DNA of 61,610 nt from Myxococcales bacterium (GCA_025350815.1 JANXXE010000057.1:1-61610), one strand, 5' to 3'. Shown: positions 1 to 10,588, numbered from the stretch's first letter. Made by a program: numbers and translations. Notes: generated by a model not told the origin, from the sequence alone.

Positions 1-1400
1 TGACCTGCCCCGAGGTGGAATCGCGGGTCATGGTGATGTGGTGCCAGGTGTTGTCGTTGATGGCGGCCGAGCTTTTTGCGGCGGAGCCGGTACCGGCCTG
101 AACGCCGATGTAGCCGCTGGCGTCGATCCAACCCCAGAAGATGTCGTTGGCGTCGCCGACGTGGTCGGTGCCGGTGATGCCGGGGGCAGAGGTCATGGTG
201 TTGTTGCCGGTCATGGAGGTCTTGATCCAGGCGGCCAGCGTGGCGGTGCCGCCGAGAGTGCCGGCAAGACTGGAGGCCATGGCGACGTATTGGCTGCGGC
301 CGGAATTGAATTGCAGGCTGCGGCCGTTGGAACCGCCACCTGGGGTTTCCTTCACGAGAATCGGCCCGTTGGTCAAAGTGCCGGTGTTACCCGTCGTGGA
401 CGAATCCGACATCGACGTGCCGCTGGTCTCGTCGAACTTCCAGAAGCCAGCCAAACCGGTTTCAGGGGGCTCGCCGCCCGCGGTACGACCGGCGTACAGG
501 GACGAAACTTCGGTCTGATTGAGACCGCGCTTGTAGATGCGTACGTCATCGATCCAGCCTTTGAAGCCGGTGCCCGTGTATCTGCCGATGCGCAAGTAGC
601 CGGTGGCCGAAGTGTCGTAGGCCAACGCGCTGGTAAACGTTTGCGACTGGACCAGGGTGCCGTTCACATACAGGCGTTGTTGGGGTGCGCTGCCCGCGGG
701 ATCGTACACGCCGACGACGTGCGTCCAGGTGGCGTCTGGTAGACCGCCAGTGGCGGTGGTGAGCCCCGAGGTGCCCGCCGAATGGCCAATGGTCCACTGA
801 AGCATGGTGCTGTCACCCGTTCCTGGGCTCACAAGGAGCTGGTAAGTGCCCCAGGTGGGACCGCTGTCGCTGTTCCAGCCCTTTATCAGCAGGCGGGACC
901 ATGCGGCCTGCGCGCCATTGGGCTTGGCCCAGAATGACACGGTGACGGCCGCGGGCTCGAGGGTGGCGCTTCTGGCGATCTCGGCGTAACTGTTGGCGCC
1001 ATCGAACTGTAGGCTGCCTGGGTTATCCCACGCGACCGCGCCTGGTACGGCCGAGCTCCACGTGGGGTTGCTGTACAGGGTTCCTGTCAGTCCCGAACCG
1101 GACGAATCGGACAGGCTGGTCCACTGGCCGTCGTCCATTTTCCAGTAGCCGACAAGGCCATTTTCGGTGGGGGTGCTCAGACGAAGATTGTTCAGGGTGC
1201 TGGTAGCGGTGAAGGTCTGGGCGGATGTGGCGTCGACGACGACGACGCCCGTTTGCGGGGTCAAGGTACCGCCGGTCTGATTGATGGTGCCGACGTGGAC
1301 TTGATAGTTATTGGTAGACACGTCGACCGTGCCGTTGCTGATGGCCAGCGTGTTCGAGACGTTTAGCCGATCGGCCAGTGTCCATCCGCCGCCGCTGCCG
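1..1400. repeat. Paralogous block, copy A (partner 6823-8222)
   Basis: This stretch aligns, apparently without gaps and in the same reading frame, to 6823-8222 at a constant offset of 6822. It encodes the last LamG domains of the first giant protein. Identity is patchy: about 98% by eye in 1-300 and again high around 590-1000, but roughly 80% in 310-590. The alignment fades after about 1330, apart from a second conserved stretch near 1500-1560. The mosaic looks like gene conversion between tandem paralogues. Confidence 0.85.
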
Positions 1401-4400
1401 GCCACAGTCAGATTATAAAAAGACGCCTTGTTGGTGAGGATGGTCTTGCCGGTAGCGGTGCCATTCAGGGTAACCGTGCCACTGCGCGCAGTGAGCCAGC
1501 CGCCGGTGTTCAGCCAGCTGCCCCCTACGGTGACGCCATAGTTTGACGCGCTTACGTCGAGAATGGCGCCGTTGATGGCCAGATTACCTGCCACGCTGAG
1601 GGCGCCTGTCATCGTGTAGGTGATGTTGTTGGTGGTGCGGGCGCTGCCGTTGGCAAGGTCGGCAATCTCGGCAGCAGAAAGGGCCCGTTCGTACACGCGG
1701 ACGTCGTCGATGTTTCCGGTGAACTGGTTGGTGCCTGTGACGTAGCGCTGGCAAAACATAAGTTCGGGTTCAAGTGGGACCGAAGCACCGTAGTTGGTAT
1801 CTGTGCCCTTGAGGACACCGTCGTAGTAAATCTCGAAACGACTGGCGCCAGAGTCGAAAACGCCGGCGACATGGTGCCAGTTGCCGTCTTTGAGGGTGGT
1901 CAGGCCGGTGCCAGAGTAGGCAGATCGTGTGGAGCCCCCGTCCCAGCGCTTGAAGTAGAAGCCATTCTCGGTTGCGTTGATTGCAAGTTCGTAGTTACCA
2001 CCTGCCACGACTGTGTCGGCGTTTGCGACCGAACTGGTGGTCTTGTACCAGTGGGCGATTGTCACCTTCGAGGTGGGTCGGATGCCCGGCGCGGCATTGG
2101 GTACCATGGCAAACCCTGTCCCCGCGGCGCACTGGAGGCTGTAGGGGTTGGCGAACTTGGTCGACGGGGCCGTGTTGCTGGCAACAGGGGTCCAGCCGTA
2201 AGTGGCGTGGTTTCCAAAACCCGACGAATCGGCCGCCTGGCCGTTGAGTGACGATTCGTCGAATTTCCAGTATCCGACAAGGCCGTCGTTTAGCGAAAGG
2301 TTGTTCAGGCCAGATGCCACCAGGTTGGCGTTGGCCGCCGGATTTATAAGAACGGTTCCTGAATTGTGGGTGAAGGTCCCGCCGGTGACGCTAAGAGGGC
2401 CGCGCACGGTCATGAGATTTGGCGGCGCCGAAAAGACGCCGGTTGCCTGGGTGAATCCAGACGATCCCACGGTGATCGAAGAAGGGCGCAGCTTTGCGAC
2501 GGGAATGATCTTGGTGGCCTCGGACGTAGAGCCATACTTGAGCTGCATGACACCGGTGGAGGCGTTGTTTTTGTATTCGACCTTGATGTCGTACCAGGTG
2601 TCCTTCGTCAGCAGGATGGGCGCACTGGTGTCAAGGGCGTTTCCGTGGTCAGAGAAATTGTCGATCAGGCGGACGCCGTTGACCGTGAGGCGGACGCCGT
2701 CGTCGCTTTGCGTGTAGAAAGTGTAGTTTTCTGAATAGGCAGCGAAGACCTGCCCGGTCCAGCGGGCAGACCAGGTGGTGGCGCCGCCGGCGCGCGTCGT
2801 CCCAAGGCCGGTGTCACAGGCAATGCCGGCTGTGGCTGTGGCGCCGCAGTCGATGTTGGGGTCAAGATAGGTGCTTTGGAAGGTGTCGAAGTTGGTGCCG
2901 TCGTAATAGGCGCCGGTCAAACCCATGGCGGATCTGGGTCGCAAGTTGGCCGATGGGATGACCTTCTTGGTGACCAGTGAAGGGCATCGGTAGCTGAGCA
3001 TGACGGCGGATATGCTGTTGAAGTCGTAATACTCGAGGCGAATGTCGTACCACTGGCCGGCCGTCAGGTTGAGGGTAGGGGAGCCGATGTCTTGCTGATA
3101 GGCGTGCGTCGTCCAGTCGTTGATGACCTGAGTCCCGTTGACCCAGAGGCGAACGCCGTCGTCGCTGTCTGTATAGAAGGTGTAGGTTTCGCTGTAATCA
3201 GCGAGGATCTGGCCGGACCAGCGAACAGAGAAGGCGTCGGTGCGCGCAATTCTGGGGCTGACAACGTTGGTATCGAAGTTATTCGTGGGCCAGTTGATGC
3301 TGGAGTCGACCCATGACCCCATGTACGTTGTGAATGCGGTGGTGTCGTAGTATTCGCCGAGAAGCCCGGTGCTGGTGTTGGCAGATTTTATGTAAGTTGA
3401 CACCGTGCCGGTGTAGCTGGAGGCCATGCTGAAACCGGTGATGTTGGGGTCGGTCCATATGATGGCGTTACCGGTCTTGCTGGAAACACCGTCCATGACG
3501 ACGGTGTCCGTGGTGCCCCAGGGGGCGCCGGTGTTGGACGACCCGCCGCTGACGTTGGACCATTTTGTGTTGTCGTCGAAGTCACTTGTCGTTGCAGCGG
3601 AGCCTGCCCAGTATTTGGTTACCGACGGTCTTGTGCCGTTGTATATCGACGTGATATCCGAACCGCTTAGCTGGCGATTGTAGATCATTACGTCGTCGAT
3701 TGTGCCGTCGAACCATTTGTTGCTGGTTGAGTCGTAGGCGCAGTCGTCCCTGTCCCAGTTTGCTCCAATTAAAATTGGCGTGTTTTGCGGGCTAATTCCC
3801 ATTTGTTTGCTGTTCATATTGGTGCAAGAGTCAACCGCCACGCCATTTTGATAGTGGATCAATGTGCTGGTCGAGCTCTTGTACGTGTATGCGACGTGTA
3901 CCCATTGATTCAAGGGGGTCGTCGCTGTTCTTTCACAGTTTTGGAAACCCTGAGAGTCGCTCAGGCTGTTCATGGCGACGATCATTGTGTCGCTTGTAGC
4001 CCAGGATATGCCCCACCAGAATATTTCGCGATATCCCTGGCCTGCCTGTTGGCAGTCTTGACGCGAGAAGATGACCTTCGCGGTCCCCGTAGAGGTCCGG
4101 TAAATCCACGCCGCTCCGGATATCTCGGTCGTGATTGTGTCGATGCTGTTGGACCGGGGGATCGTGATGTAGTCGCTGCCCGAGCCCCATTGGAGGGCGT
4201 TGCGGGTGGCGGCGGTGGCGCCAATACGCCAGGGAAAGGTCGTGGGGGTGGTGATGGTGAAGTTGGTCAACGTGCCGGTATTGGCGTTGGGGCCGGCGTC
4301 ATAGGCCGTCGTGCCTGTGCCTTCGTCCAGGCGCCACCAGCCGACCAGGCCACTGGTGTCCACGGTCGCCTGTGCCACTCCGCCCGAAAGCAAGACGAGC

Positions 4401-4465
4401 ACGGCAACCAGGCCGACGCCCAGTCGCCGCTGAAATCCTGCCGCCGTCCCTCGCAATCTCGCCAT
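1..4465 (-). CDS. Giant secreted LamG/PA14 multidomain protein (3' part outside window)
   Basis: The frame stays open from an ATG at 4465 to base 1, so about 1488 N-terminal residues are visible and the C-terminus is missing. A G-rich stretch precedes the ATG. Residues 1-32 are a Sec signal peptide ending AQA. Domains visible by motif: a LamG/concanavalin-like domain at about 36-240 (VGWWRLDEG opening, DDVMIYNRQLS closing), two PA14 domains at about 364-500 and 515-650 (GLLGEYYD and GLTGAYYDG openings), then LamG-like domains at about 730-925, 1103-1320 and from 1337 on, separated by beta-repeat spacers (VTVGGSWLN). The closest relative is the next gene upstream. If the missing end resembles that paralogue, the full protein would be about 2200 residues. 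LamG and PA14 domains usually bind glycans, so an adhesive or polysaccharide-binding surface role is inferred. The substrate cannot be told. Confidence 0.85.
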   Translation of the reverse strand, partial: MARLRGTAAGFQRRLGVGLVAVLVLLSGGVAQATVDTSGLVGWWRLDEGTGTTAYDAGPNANTGTLTNFTITTPTTFPWRIGATAATRNALQWGSGSDYITIPRSNSIDTITTEISGAAWIYRTSTGTAKVIFSRQDCQQAGQGYREIFWWGISWATSDTMIVAMNSLSDSQGFQNCERTATTPLNQWVHVAYTYKSSTSTLIHYQNGVAVDSCTNMNSKQMGISPQNTPILIGANWDRDDCAYDSTSNKWFDGTIDDVMIYNRQLSGSDITSIYNGTRPSVTKYWAGSAATTSDFDDNTKWSNVSGGSSNTGAPWGTTDTVVMDGVSSKTGNAIIWTDPNITGFSMASSYTGTVSTYIKSANTSTGLLGEYYDTTAFTTYMGSWVDSSINWPTNNFDTNVVSPRIARTDAFSVRWSGQILADYSETYTFYTDSDDGVRLWVNGTQVINDWTTHAYQQDIGSPTLNLTAGQWYDIRLEYYDFNSISAVMLSYRCPSLVTKKVIPSANLRPRSAMGLTGAYYDGTNFDTFQSTYLDPNIDCGATATAGIACDTGLGTTRAGGATTWSARWTGQVFAAYSENYTFYTQSDDGVRLTVNGVRLIDNFSDHGNALDTSAPILLTKDTWYDIKVEYKNNASTGVMQLKYGSTSEATKIIPVAKLRPSSITVGSSGFTQATGVFSAPPNLMTVRGPLSVTGGTFTHNSGTVLINPAANANLVASGLNNLSLNDGLVGYWKFDESSLNGQAADSSGFGNHATYGWTPVASNTAPSTKFANPYSLQCAAGTGFAMVPNAAPGIRPTSKVTIAHWYKTTSSVANADTVVAGGNYELAINATENGFYFKRWDGGSTRSAYSGTGLTTLKDGNWHHVAGVFDSGASRFEIYYDGVLKGTDTNYGASVPLEPELMFCQRYVTGTNQFTGNIDDVRVYERALSAAEIADLANGSARTTNNITYTMTGALSVAGNLAINGAILDVSASNYGVTVGGSWLNTGGWLTARSGTVTLNGTATGKTILTNKASFYNLTVAGSGGGWTLADRLNVSNTLAISNGTVDVSTNNYQVHVGTINQTGGTLTPQTGVVVVDATSAQTFTATSTLNNLRLSTPTENGLVGYWKMDDGQWTSLSDSSGSGLTGTLYSNPTWSSAVPGAVAWDNPGSLQFDGANSYAEIARSATLEPAAVTVSFWAKPNGAQAAWSRLLIKGWNSDSGPTWGTYQLLVSPGTGDSTMLQWTIGHSAGTSGLTTATGGLPDATWTHVVGVYDPAGSAPQQRLYVNGTLVQSQTFTSALAYDTSATGYLRIGRYTGTGFKGWIDDVRIYKRGLNQTEVSSLYAGRTAGGEPPETGLAGFWKFDETSGTSMSDSSTTGNTGTLTNGPILVKETPGGGSNGRSLQFNSGRSQYVAMASSLAGTLGGTATLAAWIKTSMTGNNTMTSAPGITGTDHVGDANDIFWGWIDASGYIGVQAGTGSAAKSSAAINDNTWHHITMTRDSTSGQV

Positions 4466-4600
4466 GGTTCCCCCCCATCACTGACATCGGCGGTCCACCG
4501 GGTATCTTGAAGGCGGGCTTACAGTTTTATCGGGACCACATAAGGCCGCCGGAATCATCGAGAAAGGCGCATGATCTCAATGAGATCGGCCGTCTGCGGG

Positions 4601-7600
4601 TCAGGTCGGGTCAGTCTCGAAGGGGACGAAGTAGAGATCGCCGCCGCTGGTGGCAATCATGAGTCGCCCGGTGCCAGCGTCGCGGGCCAGGCCCGTGATG
4701 GTGGTGGGGCCGAAATCGTAGCGTTTGAAGATATTGCCGGTGGATTCGTCGATGAAATAAACGCGGCCGCCGCTGGTCCCGGCGTTGGGGCCGGTGCCAA
4801 TGACAAGGACGCCGCTGCGAAACATGGGCGAGCAGCTGACCTGGTCGGCGGGACTGAGGGTGAGGGGGAAGTTGGAGACCAGGGCGCCTGCGGAGGTAAG
4901 GGCGTAGACGTGACTGTCCTTGTCGCCGTAATAGATGCGGTTGGCGAAGGCCTCGACGTAGGGGGAACTGAGGATGGCGTAGTTGCCGGCGTCAAGCTGA
5001 CCCGAGCCGTTGGGGTGGCGGGTGCCATCGGTGTCGCGGTAGGGGAAGCCCGAGCCGTTGATGAATTGATTGGAGTTGAAGTTGTCAGTGACGACGGAAT
5101 GCAGGCGGGCGCCGGAATCCCCGATGATGGCGTGGTCACCCCAGAGGCGAACGGAGCCGTTCATGTCGTGGGCGCTGATGCTGGAGCCGCAGCAAGATGC
5201 CTGGACAGTGCCGCCGGGCACGTCGACGCGGTACAGGTAGGCCTGGCTGGCGGCAGCTTTTGAGGACAGGAAGAGATAGGTCTTGTTGCCGCTGTTGTTG
5301 TAGACCTTCCAGGCGGGGGCGGCGGTGACGTCGCCTGTGTTGGAGGTACCGATGTTCTTGACGAGGGTCTTTTCGGTGCCGCTGAGGTCTGTGATCTGGA
5401 CGCCGAAGATCTTGGGCGTGGAGGTGCTTTTGCCACCGAAGTAGATGTTGCTGCTGTCAAGGACGAGGGGGGAATTGATGGCGGTGACGGTGGAGGTGGA
5501 GAAGGGTGTGGACCAGACGCCGCTGGCCGGCGGGGCCAGGGCCGAGCCCGAATCGATGAGCTTGTAGATTTTGCCGCCGGTTGTGGCGACGTAGACGATT
5601 TTGATATTGGATTCGCTGAAGGTGCCGTTGCCGTTGATGTCCCAGGTGGAGGTTTCGCTGACGACGGCCCAGCGGGGGGCGCCGATGATGTCGCCGTCGG
5701 TTTCGGGGATGTCGTAGCTGTACTGGTTGGCGCCGTTGGCGTCGCGGACGAAGACGCGGTCGGCGCTGGCGGCGCCGCCGATGTTCTTGAAGGCCACGTA
5801 GGTGGCGTACCAGGTGAAGGTGGTCCAGTTGAAGGCGGCGCTGGGGAAACCCTCGACGGAGCCAGCGGTGTCAGTGGCGCCCTTGGTGGCCCACGCGATG
5901 ACAGAGCCACCGACGGGGTTGGGCAGGCCGTCGTTGGCGGTGACGTCGCCGCCCGTGCCGTTATCGTCGTCGCCGTCGTAGGAGTCGCCGCCGAGGGCGC
6001 CGTGAGTGGCAGTGTCCTTGAAGTCGAAAAGGGCCTTGGTGTAATTGGTGTCGCCGGTGTTGCTGTCGACGAGGACGACGTTTTTGGTGCCGGCGCCGGC
6101 GGTGTCGAAGTAGCAATCGGGGGATTTTAGGTAAAGGCCGTTGGCGGTAATTTTGAGGTATTGACCAGTGGTGCCGGCGATGTTGCTGAAGCGCAGTCCG
6201 CGGAAGTTGGTGAAGGTGGCGCCCGAGGCGATGTCCATGCCGGCAAGGGTGGTGTCACGGATGGCGAGGCCATTGACATTGAGAGTGGCGGTCGTGCCAA
6301 CGGAGAATGTGTAATTGCCCGAGACGGCCTGAATGGTGGGCCGCGCGGAGATGGAACTGTTGTTGGAGGCAAGGGTACCGTTCATAGTGAAGGTGGTGCC
6401 ACTGCCGAGGGCCAGGATGCCGCTGGTGTGCAGCATTTCGAGGACGCCCTGGGGCTGTACGGTGAGGCCGCCTGTCAGGGTGACTGTGTTGCTACCGACG
6501 CCGAGGACGCCCGAGTTGACGCCGGTGGCGCCTGTGACAGAGGCGGAGTAGCTGGCGGTGCTGAGGCCGGCGCCGTCGAGATTCAAGGTCCCGCCGACGT
6601 TGAGGTTGCCGCCAAGAACCATGACGACACCGCGGCGGCCACGGTAGAGGCTGGAGACCTCGGGCGCGGTCAAGACGCGGCTGTACATGCGGACGTCATC
6701 GATGAATCCGTTGAAGTAAGGATTGGCTGAATTTTCGATGCGGCCGATGCTGCTGAAGGCGGTAGATTTTGTGCCGGTGTCGCTGGTGGCGCTGTTGGCC
6801 TGGACGCCGTCGACGTACATGATGACCTGCCCCGAGGTGGAATCGCGGGTCATGGTGATGTGGTGCCAGGTGTTGTCGTTGATGGCGGCAGAGCTTTTTG
6901 CGGCGGAGCCGGTGCCGGCCTGAACGCCGATATAGCCGCTGGCGTCGATCCAACCCCAGAAGATGTCGTTGGCGTCGCCGACGTGGTCGGTGCCGGTGAT
7001 GCCGGGGGCAGAGGTCATGGTGTTGTTGCCGGTCATGGATGTCTTGATCCAGGCGGCCAGCGTGGCAGTGCCGCCGAGAGTGCCGGCAAGACTGGAGGCC
7101 ATGGCGACGTACTGGCTGCGGCCGGAATTGAATTGCAGGCTGCGGAGGTTGGATGCGCCACCCGGCGTGTCTTTGACAAGAATCGGCCCGTTCGTCAGCG
7201 TGCCGTTATTGCCACCGGTCGAAGAGTCCACCACCGTTGTGCCGCTGGTCTCATCGAACTTCCACCGACCCGCGAGGTTCGTCTCCGGTGGGTCGCCGCC
7301 GGCGGTGCGACCGGCGTACAGGGCCGAGACCTCGGTCTGGGTGAGACCCCTGTTGTAGATGCGCACGTCGTCCATCCAGCCGTTGAAACCGGGGCCCGTG
7401 TAGGCGCCGATGCGCAAGAAGCCGGTCGCCGAAGTGTCGTAGGCCAACGCGCTGGTAAACGTTTGCGACTGGACAAGCGTGCCGTTCAGATACAGGCGTT
7501 GTTGGGGTGCGCTGCCCGCCGGATCGTACACGCCGACGACGTGCGTCCAGGTGGCGTCTGGTAGACCGCCAGTGGCGCTGGTGAGCCCCGCGGTGCCCGC

Positions 7601-10588
7601 CGAATGGCCAATGGTCCACTCAATCATGGTGCTGTCACCCGTTCCTGGGCTCACAATGAACTGGTAACTGCCCCAGGTGGGACCGCTGTCGTTGTTCCAG
7701 CCCTTTACCAGCGGGCGGGACCATGCGGCCTGCGCGCCATTGGGCTTGGCCCAGAATGACACGGTCACGGCAGCGGGTTCGAGGGTGGCGTTCCTGGCGA
7801 TCTCGGCATAGCTGGTGCCGTCCACTTTCAGGCTTGTGGGGTTATCCCAGACCACACCCGACGGCACCGACGTGCTCCAAGCGGGGCTGTTGGTTAGGGT
7901 CGCGTTCAGGCCCGATCCTGAAGAATCGGCGGCACTGCTCCATTGCTGGCTGTCATCCATTTTCCAGTAACCCACCAGGCCGGTTTCCGTCGGCGTGGTG
8001 AGACGAAGGTTGTTGAGGGTGCTGGTGGCGGTGAAGGTCTGGGCGGAAGTGGCGTCGACGACGACGATGCCCGTTTGCGGGGTGAAGGTGCCGCCGGTCT
8101 GGTTCATGGTGCCGACGTGCACCTGGTAATTGCTGGTGGATACGCCCAGGGTGCCGTTGCTGATGGCCAGGGTGTTGGAGACAATCAATCTGTCGTTGAG
8201 GGTCCAGGCGCCCCCGCTGCCGGCCACGGTCAGGTTGTAGAAGGGTATCCAGCCGGAAAGGATCGACTTTCCCGTACGGGTCCCGTTCAGGGTGACGGTG
8301 CCGCTGCGGGGTGTGAAGGAGCCGCCGTTGTTCAGCCAACTGCCCCCTACGGTGACGCCATAGTTCGACGCACTGACGTCGAGGGTGGCACCATCGAGCA
8401 CCAGATCGCCATTGGCGACCATCGCGCCTGCCAGCGTGTGGGTCGCGACCGACAGAACCCGCTGGCCACCGCGGTAAAGGGAGCTCACCTCGTCGCCCGT
8501 CAGCGCCCTGTTGTACAGGCGCATGTCGTCGAGCCAGCCGTTGTAGAAGTTGTTGTTGTTACCGTCCTGTCCGATAAAGAGGTCGCCCAGTGACGTGGTG
8601 TCGTAGAGGATGGCGTCGGACCGGACCGTCGAGGCGACCAGGACGCCGTTGACGTACAGGCGCATCTGCGGGGAGGCGCCCGCGGGATCGTAGGTCGCCG
8701 CCAGGTGCGTCCACGTCAGGTCGGGGACCAGGCCGCTGGCCCCTTGGGCGCAGTCGATGTTGCCGGAATAGCCAATGCAGACGCGCGGTACGTCCGAGCC
8801 CGCGTTCTGGGGATTGAGCTGCAGCAGATAACTCGCCCATGTCGGGCTAGCGTCGTTCTGCCAGCTCTTGTCGAACATGACGACGTTCATGCCCTGGGCG
8901 CCGTTTCGCTTGACCCAGGTCGCCATCGTGACGGCCGCGGGTTCGACAACGGTCGTTCGGGCAATTCGCAGGTACTGGGTGGACCCGTCGACCTGCAGAG
9001 AGTTCGAGTCAGCCCGGCGCAGGCCGGACGGGACGTCTGTGGTCCAGGTGGGGGCGTTGCCCAGGGTGGCGGTGTGGCCGTATCCGGACTGGTCGATGGC
9101 CCAAAGCCCCCCTCCCTCGTCGAAGGGCCAGTAGCCAATGAGGCCGTCGTTCAAGTAGACGTTGTTGAAGGTCGAGCCGCCCGGGGTCAACGTTTTGCTG
9201 GATCCCGCCTTGAGTAGCAGCGAGCCAGAATTGTGCGTGAACGTTCCGCCCGTCTTGTTGAAGGTTCCCGCGATTTCCAGGCGCTGGCCCGGCGCGACCA
9301 AGGTTCCGCCCGACAGGGCTACGTCGCCCGTGACGCGGGTGATGGACCCACCGGCGTCAAGCGTTCCAGCGGCCACGGTCATGCCCGCGGATCCAATGGT
9401 GACGGGGCTTGGGCGCAGTTTGCTGGCCGGGATAATTTTCTTCGGCTCGGACGGCGAGGCGTACTTGAGCTGAATCACCGATGCGGCGCTGTTGTTGTCG
9501 AAGAACTCAAGCTTGATGTCGTTCCAGGTTCCCGAGGTCAGGGCGATCGTGCCGCTGTTTTCAGTGGTCGTGTGCTGGGTGAAGTTGTTGACCAGGGACG
9601 TGCCGTTGACCCACAACTTCGCGCCCTGCTCGCTTTGTGTATAGAAGGTGTAGGTCTCACTGTAGGCAGCATAGACCTGACCGGTCCAGCGAACCGAGAA
9701 GGTGTCGTTGCCATTGGCGCGGTTGGTGCCCAGGACCGTGTCGGCCGGGCTGAAGTCGACGTTGCCATCGAGGTAGGTGTTCTGGAAGGTGTCGAAGTTC
9801 GTGCCGTCGTAGTAGGCGCCGGTCAAGCCCACGGCGGTCTGTGGCCGCAGGTTGGCCGTGGGAATGACGGTCTTGCTGCCCATAGACAAACTTTGGTAGC
9901 TAAGCTTGACGGCCGAAATAGCGGTGTTTTCGAAGTACTCGAGGCGGATGTCGTACCAATGCCCGGCGGTGAGATTAAGTGTCGGCGAGCCCGTGTCCTG
10001 CTGGTACGCGTGGACCGTCCAGTCGTTGATCACCTGGGTGCTGTTGACCCAAAGGCGAGCGCCGTCGTCGCTGTCGGTGAAGAAGGTATAGGTTTCGGTG
10101 TAGGGGGCATAGACCTGTCCTGACCAGCGCACCGAGAAGTGGTCCACGTCGCCAGTTCTTGGGCCTACGACGTTGCTGTCGAAGTTGTTGGTCGGCCAGT
10201 TGATGGTCGTATCCAGCCAGGCGCCGAGGTAAGTGTTGAAGGCGGTGCCGTCGTAGTATTCGCCCAGAAGGCCTTGTTGTCCGGACGTCTGGACGTATAC
10301 CGAGACCGTGCCGGTGTAGCCCGAGTTGACCGAGATCCCCTGGACGTTGGGATCCAGCGAAATGATCGCCCGTCCAACCCCCGTGTTATCGAATACCGCT
10401 GTGTCGCTGGATCCGGGGACCACACCCCCGGACCACCTGGTCGAGTCCTCCCAGGCACCCGTCGTGGCGGACGACCAGGTCTTGTTGGCCGCCAGCGCGG
10501 AGGTGCTGGCCATTGCCAGGCAGGCGACGGTCAGTCCGGCGCCGAAAAGACGAATGCCACGTGTCACACCCGCAGTTGATTGAGTCAC
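4601..10588 (-). CDS. Giant secreted PA14/LamG protein with C-terminal beta-propeller-like region
   Basis: Read from the GTG at 10588, which has GGAGGG 7 nt upstream, the protein has 1995 residues; an in-frame ATG further upstream lacks a ribosome site. An N-terminal signal peptide ends near LAA. Two PA14 domains lie at about 106-250 and 253-390 (GLLGEYYDG, GLTGAYYDG). Three LamG-type domains follow at about 482-690, 869-1080 and 1105-1310, each opening with GYW/GRW and closing with DDxRxYNR or similar. From about 1597 to the end is a region with repeated VYVATTGGKIYKL- and RVYFIDESTG-type strands, resembling PQQ/outer-membrane-type propeller repeats. No MYXO-CTERM or LPXTG tag is seen. It lies 135 bp upstream of its paralogue in the same direction. 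Glycan or matrix binding at the surface is inferred from the domains only. Confidence 0.9.
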   Translation of the reverse strand: MTQSTAGVTRGIRLFGAGLTVACLAMASTSALAANKTWSSATTGAWEDSTRWSGGVVPGSSDTAVFDNTGVGRAIISLDPNVQGISVNSGYTGTVSVYVQTSGQQGLLGEYYDGTAFNTYLGAWLDTTINWPTNNFDSNVVGPRTGDVDHFSVRWSGQVYAPYTETYTFFTDSDDGARLWVNSTQVINDWTVHAYQQDTGSPTLNLTAGHWYDIRLEYFENTAISAVKLSYQSLSMGSKTVIPTANLRPQTAVGLTGAYYDGTNFDTFQNTYLDGNVDFSPADTVLGTNRANGNDTFSVRWTGQVYAAYSETYTFYTQSEQGAKLWVNGTSLVNNFTQHTTTENSGTIALTSGTWNDIKLEFFDNNSAASVIQLKYASPSEPKKIIPASKLRPSPVTIGSAGMTVAAGTLDAGGSITRVTGDVALSGGTLVAPGQRLEIAGTFNKTGGTFTHNSGSLLLKAGSSKTLTPGGSTFNNVYLNDGLIGYWPFDEGGGLWAIDQSGYGHTATLGNAPTWTTDVPSGLRRADSNSLQVDGSTQYLRIARTTVVEPAAVTMATWVKRNGAQGMNVVMFDKSWQNDASPTWASYLLQLNPQNAGSDVPRVCIGYSGNIDCAQGASGLVPDLTWTHLAATYDPAGASPQMRLYVNGVLVASTVRSDAILYDTTSLGDLFIGQDGNNNNFYNGWLDDMRLYNRALTGDEVSSLYRGGQRVLSVATHTLAGAMVANGDLVLDGATLDVSASNYGVTVGGSWLNNGGSFTPRSGTVTLNGTRTGKSILSGWIPFYNLTVAGSGGAWTLNDRLIVSNTLAISNGTLGVSTSNYQVHVGTMNQTGGTFTPQTGIVVVDATSAQTFTATSTLNNLRLTTPTETGLVGYWKMDDSQQWSSAADSSGSGLNATLTNSPAWSTSVPSGVVWDNPTSLKVDGTSYAEIARNATLEPAAVTVSFWAKPNGAQAAWSRPLVKGWNNDSGPTWGSYQFIVSPGTGDSTMIEWTIGHSAGTAGLTSATGGLPDATWTHVVGVYDPAGSAPQQRLYLNGTLVQSQTFTSALAYDTSATGFLRIGAYTGPGFNGWMDDVRIYNRGLTQTEVSALYAGRTAGGDPPETNLAGRWKFDETSGTTVVDSSTGGNNGTLTNGPILVKDTPGGASNLRSLQFNSGRSQYVAMASSLAGTLGGTATLAAWIKTSMTGNNTMTSAPGITGTDHVGDANDIFWGWIDASGYIGVQAGTGSAAKSSAAINDNTWHHITMTRDSTSGQVIMYVDGVQANSATSDTGTKSTAFSSIGRIENSANPYFNGFIDDVRMYSRVLTAPEVSSLYRGRRGVVMVLGGNLNVGGTLNLDGAGLSTASYSASVTGATGVNSGVLGVGSNTVTLTGGLTVQPQGVLEMLHTSGILALGSGTTFTMNGTLASNNSSISARPTIQAVSGNYTFSVGTTATLNVNGLAIRDTTLAGMDIASGATFTNFRGLRFSNIAGTTGQYLKITANGLYLKSPDCYFDTAGAGTKNVVLVDSNTGDTNYTKALFDFKDTATHGALGGDSYDGDDDNGTGGDVTANDGLPNPVGGSVIAWATKGATDTAGSVEGFPSAAFNWTTFTWYATYVAFKNIGGAASADRVFVRDANGANQYSYDIPETDGDIIGAPRWAVVSETSTWDINGNGTFSESNIKIVYVATTGGKIYKLIDSGSALAPPASGVWSTPFSTSTVTAINSPLVLDSSNIYFGGKSTSTPKIFGVQITDLSGTEKTLVKNIGTSNTGDVTAAPAWKVYNNSGNKTYLFLSSKAAASQAYLYRVDVPGGTVQASCCGSSISAHDMNGSVRLWGDHAIIGDSGARLHSVVTDNFNSNQFINGSGFPYRDTDGTRHPNGSGQLDAGNYAILSSPYVEAFANRIYYGDKDSHVYALTSAGALVSNFPLTLSPADQVSCSPMFRSGVLVIGTGPNAGTSGGRVYFIDESTGNIFKRYDFGPTTITGLARDAGTGRLMIATSGGDLYFVPFETDPT
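6823..8222. repeat. Paralogous block, copy B (partner 1-1400)
   Basis: Second copy of the LamG-encoding block, inside the complete giant gene. Nearly identical and 80%-identical patches alternate relative to 1-1400 with no frameshift, so both copies are under coding constraint. The PA14 regions of the two genes (about 2870-3400 and 9780-10290) are also similar, but only at roughly 80%. Confidence 0.85.
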
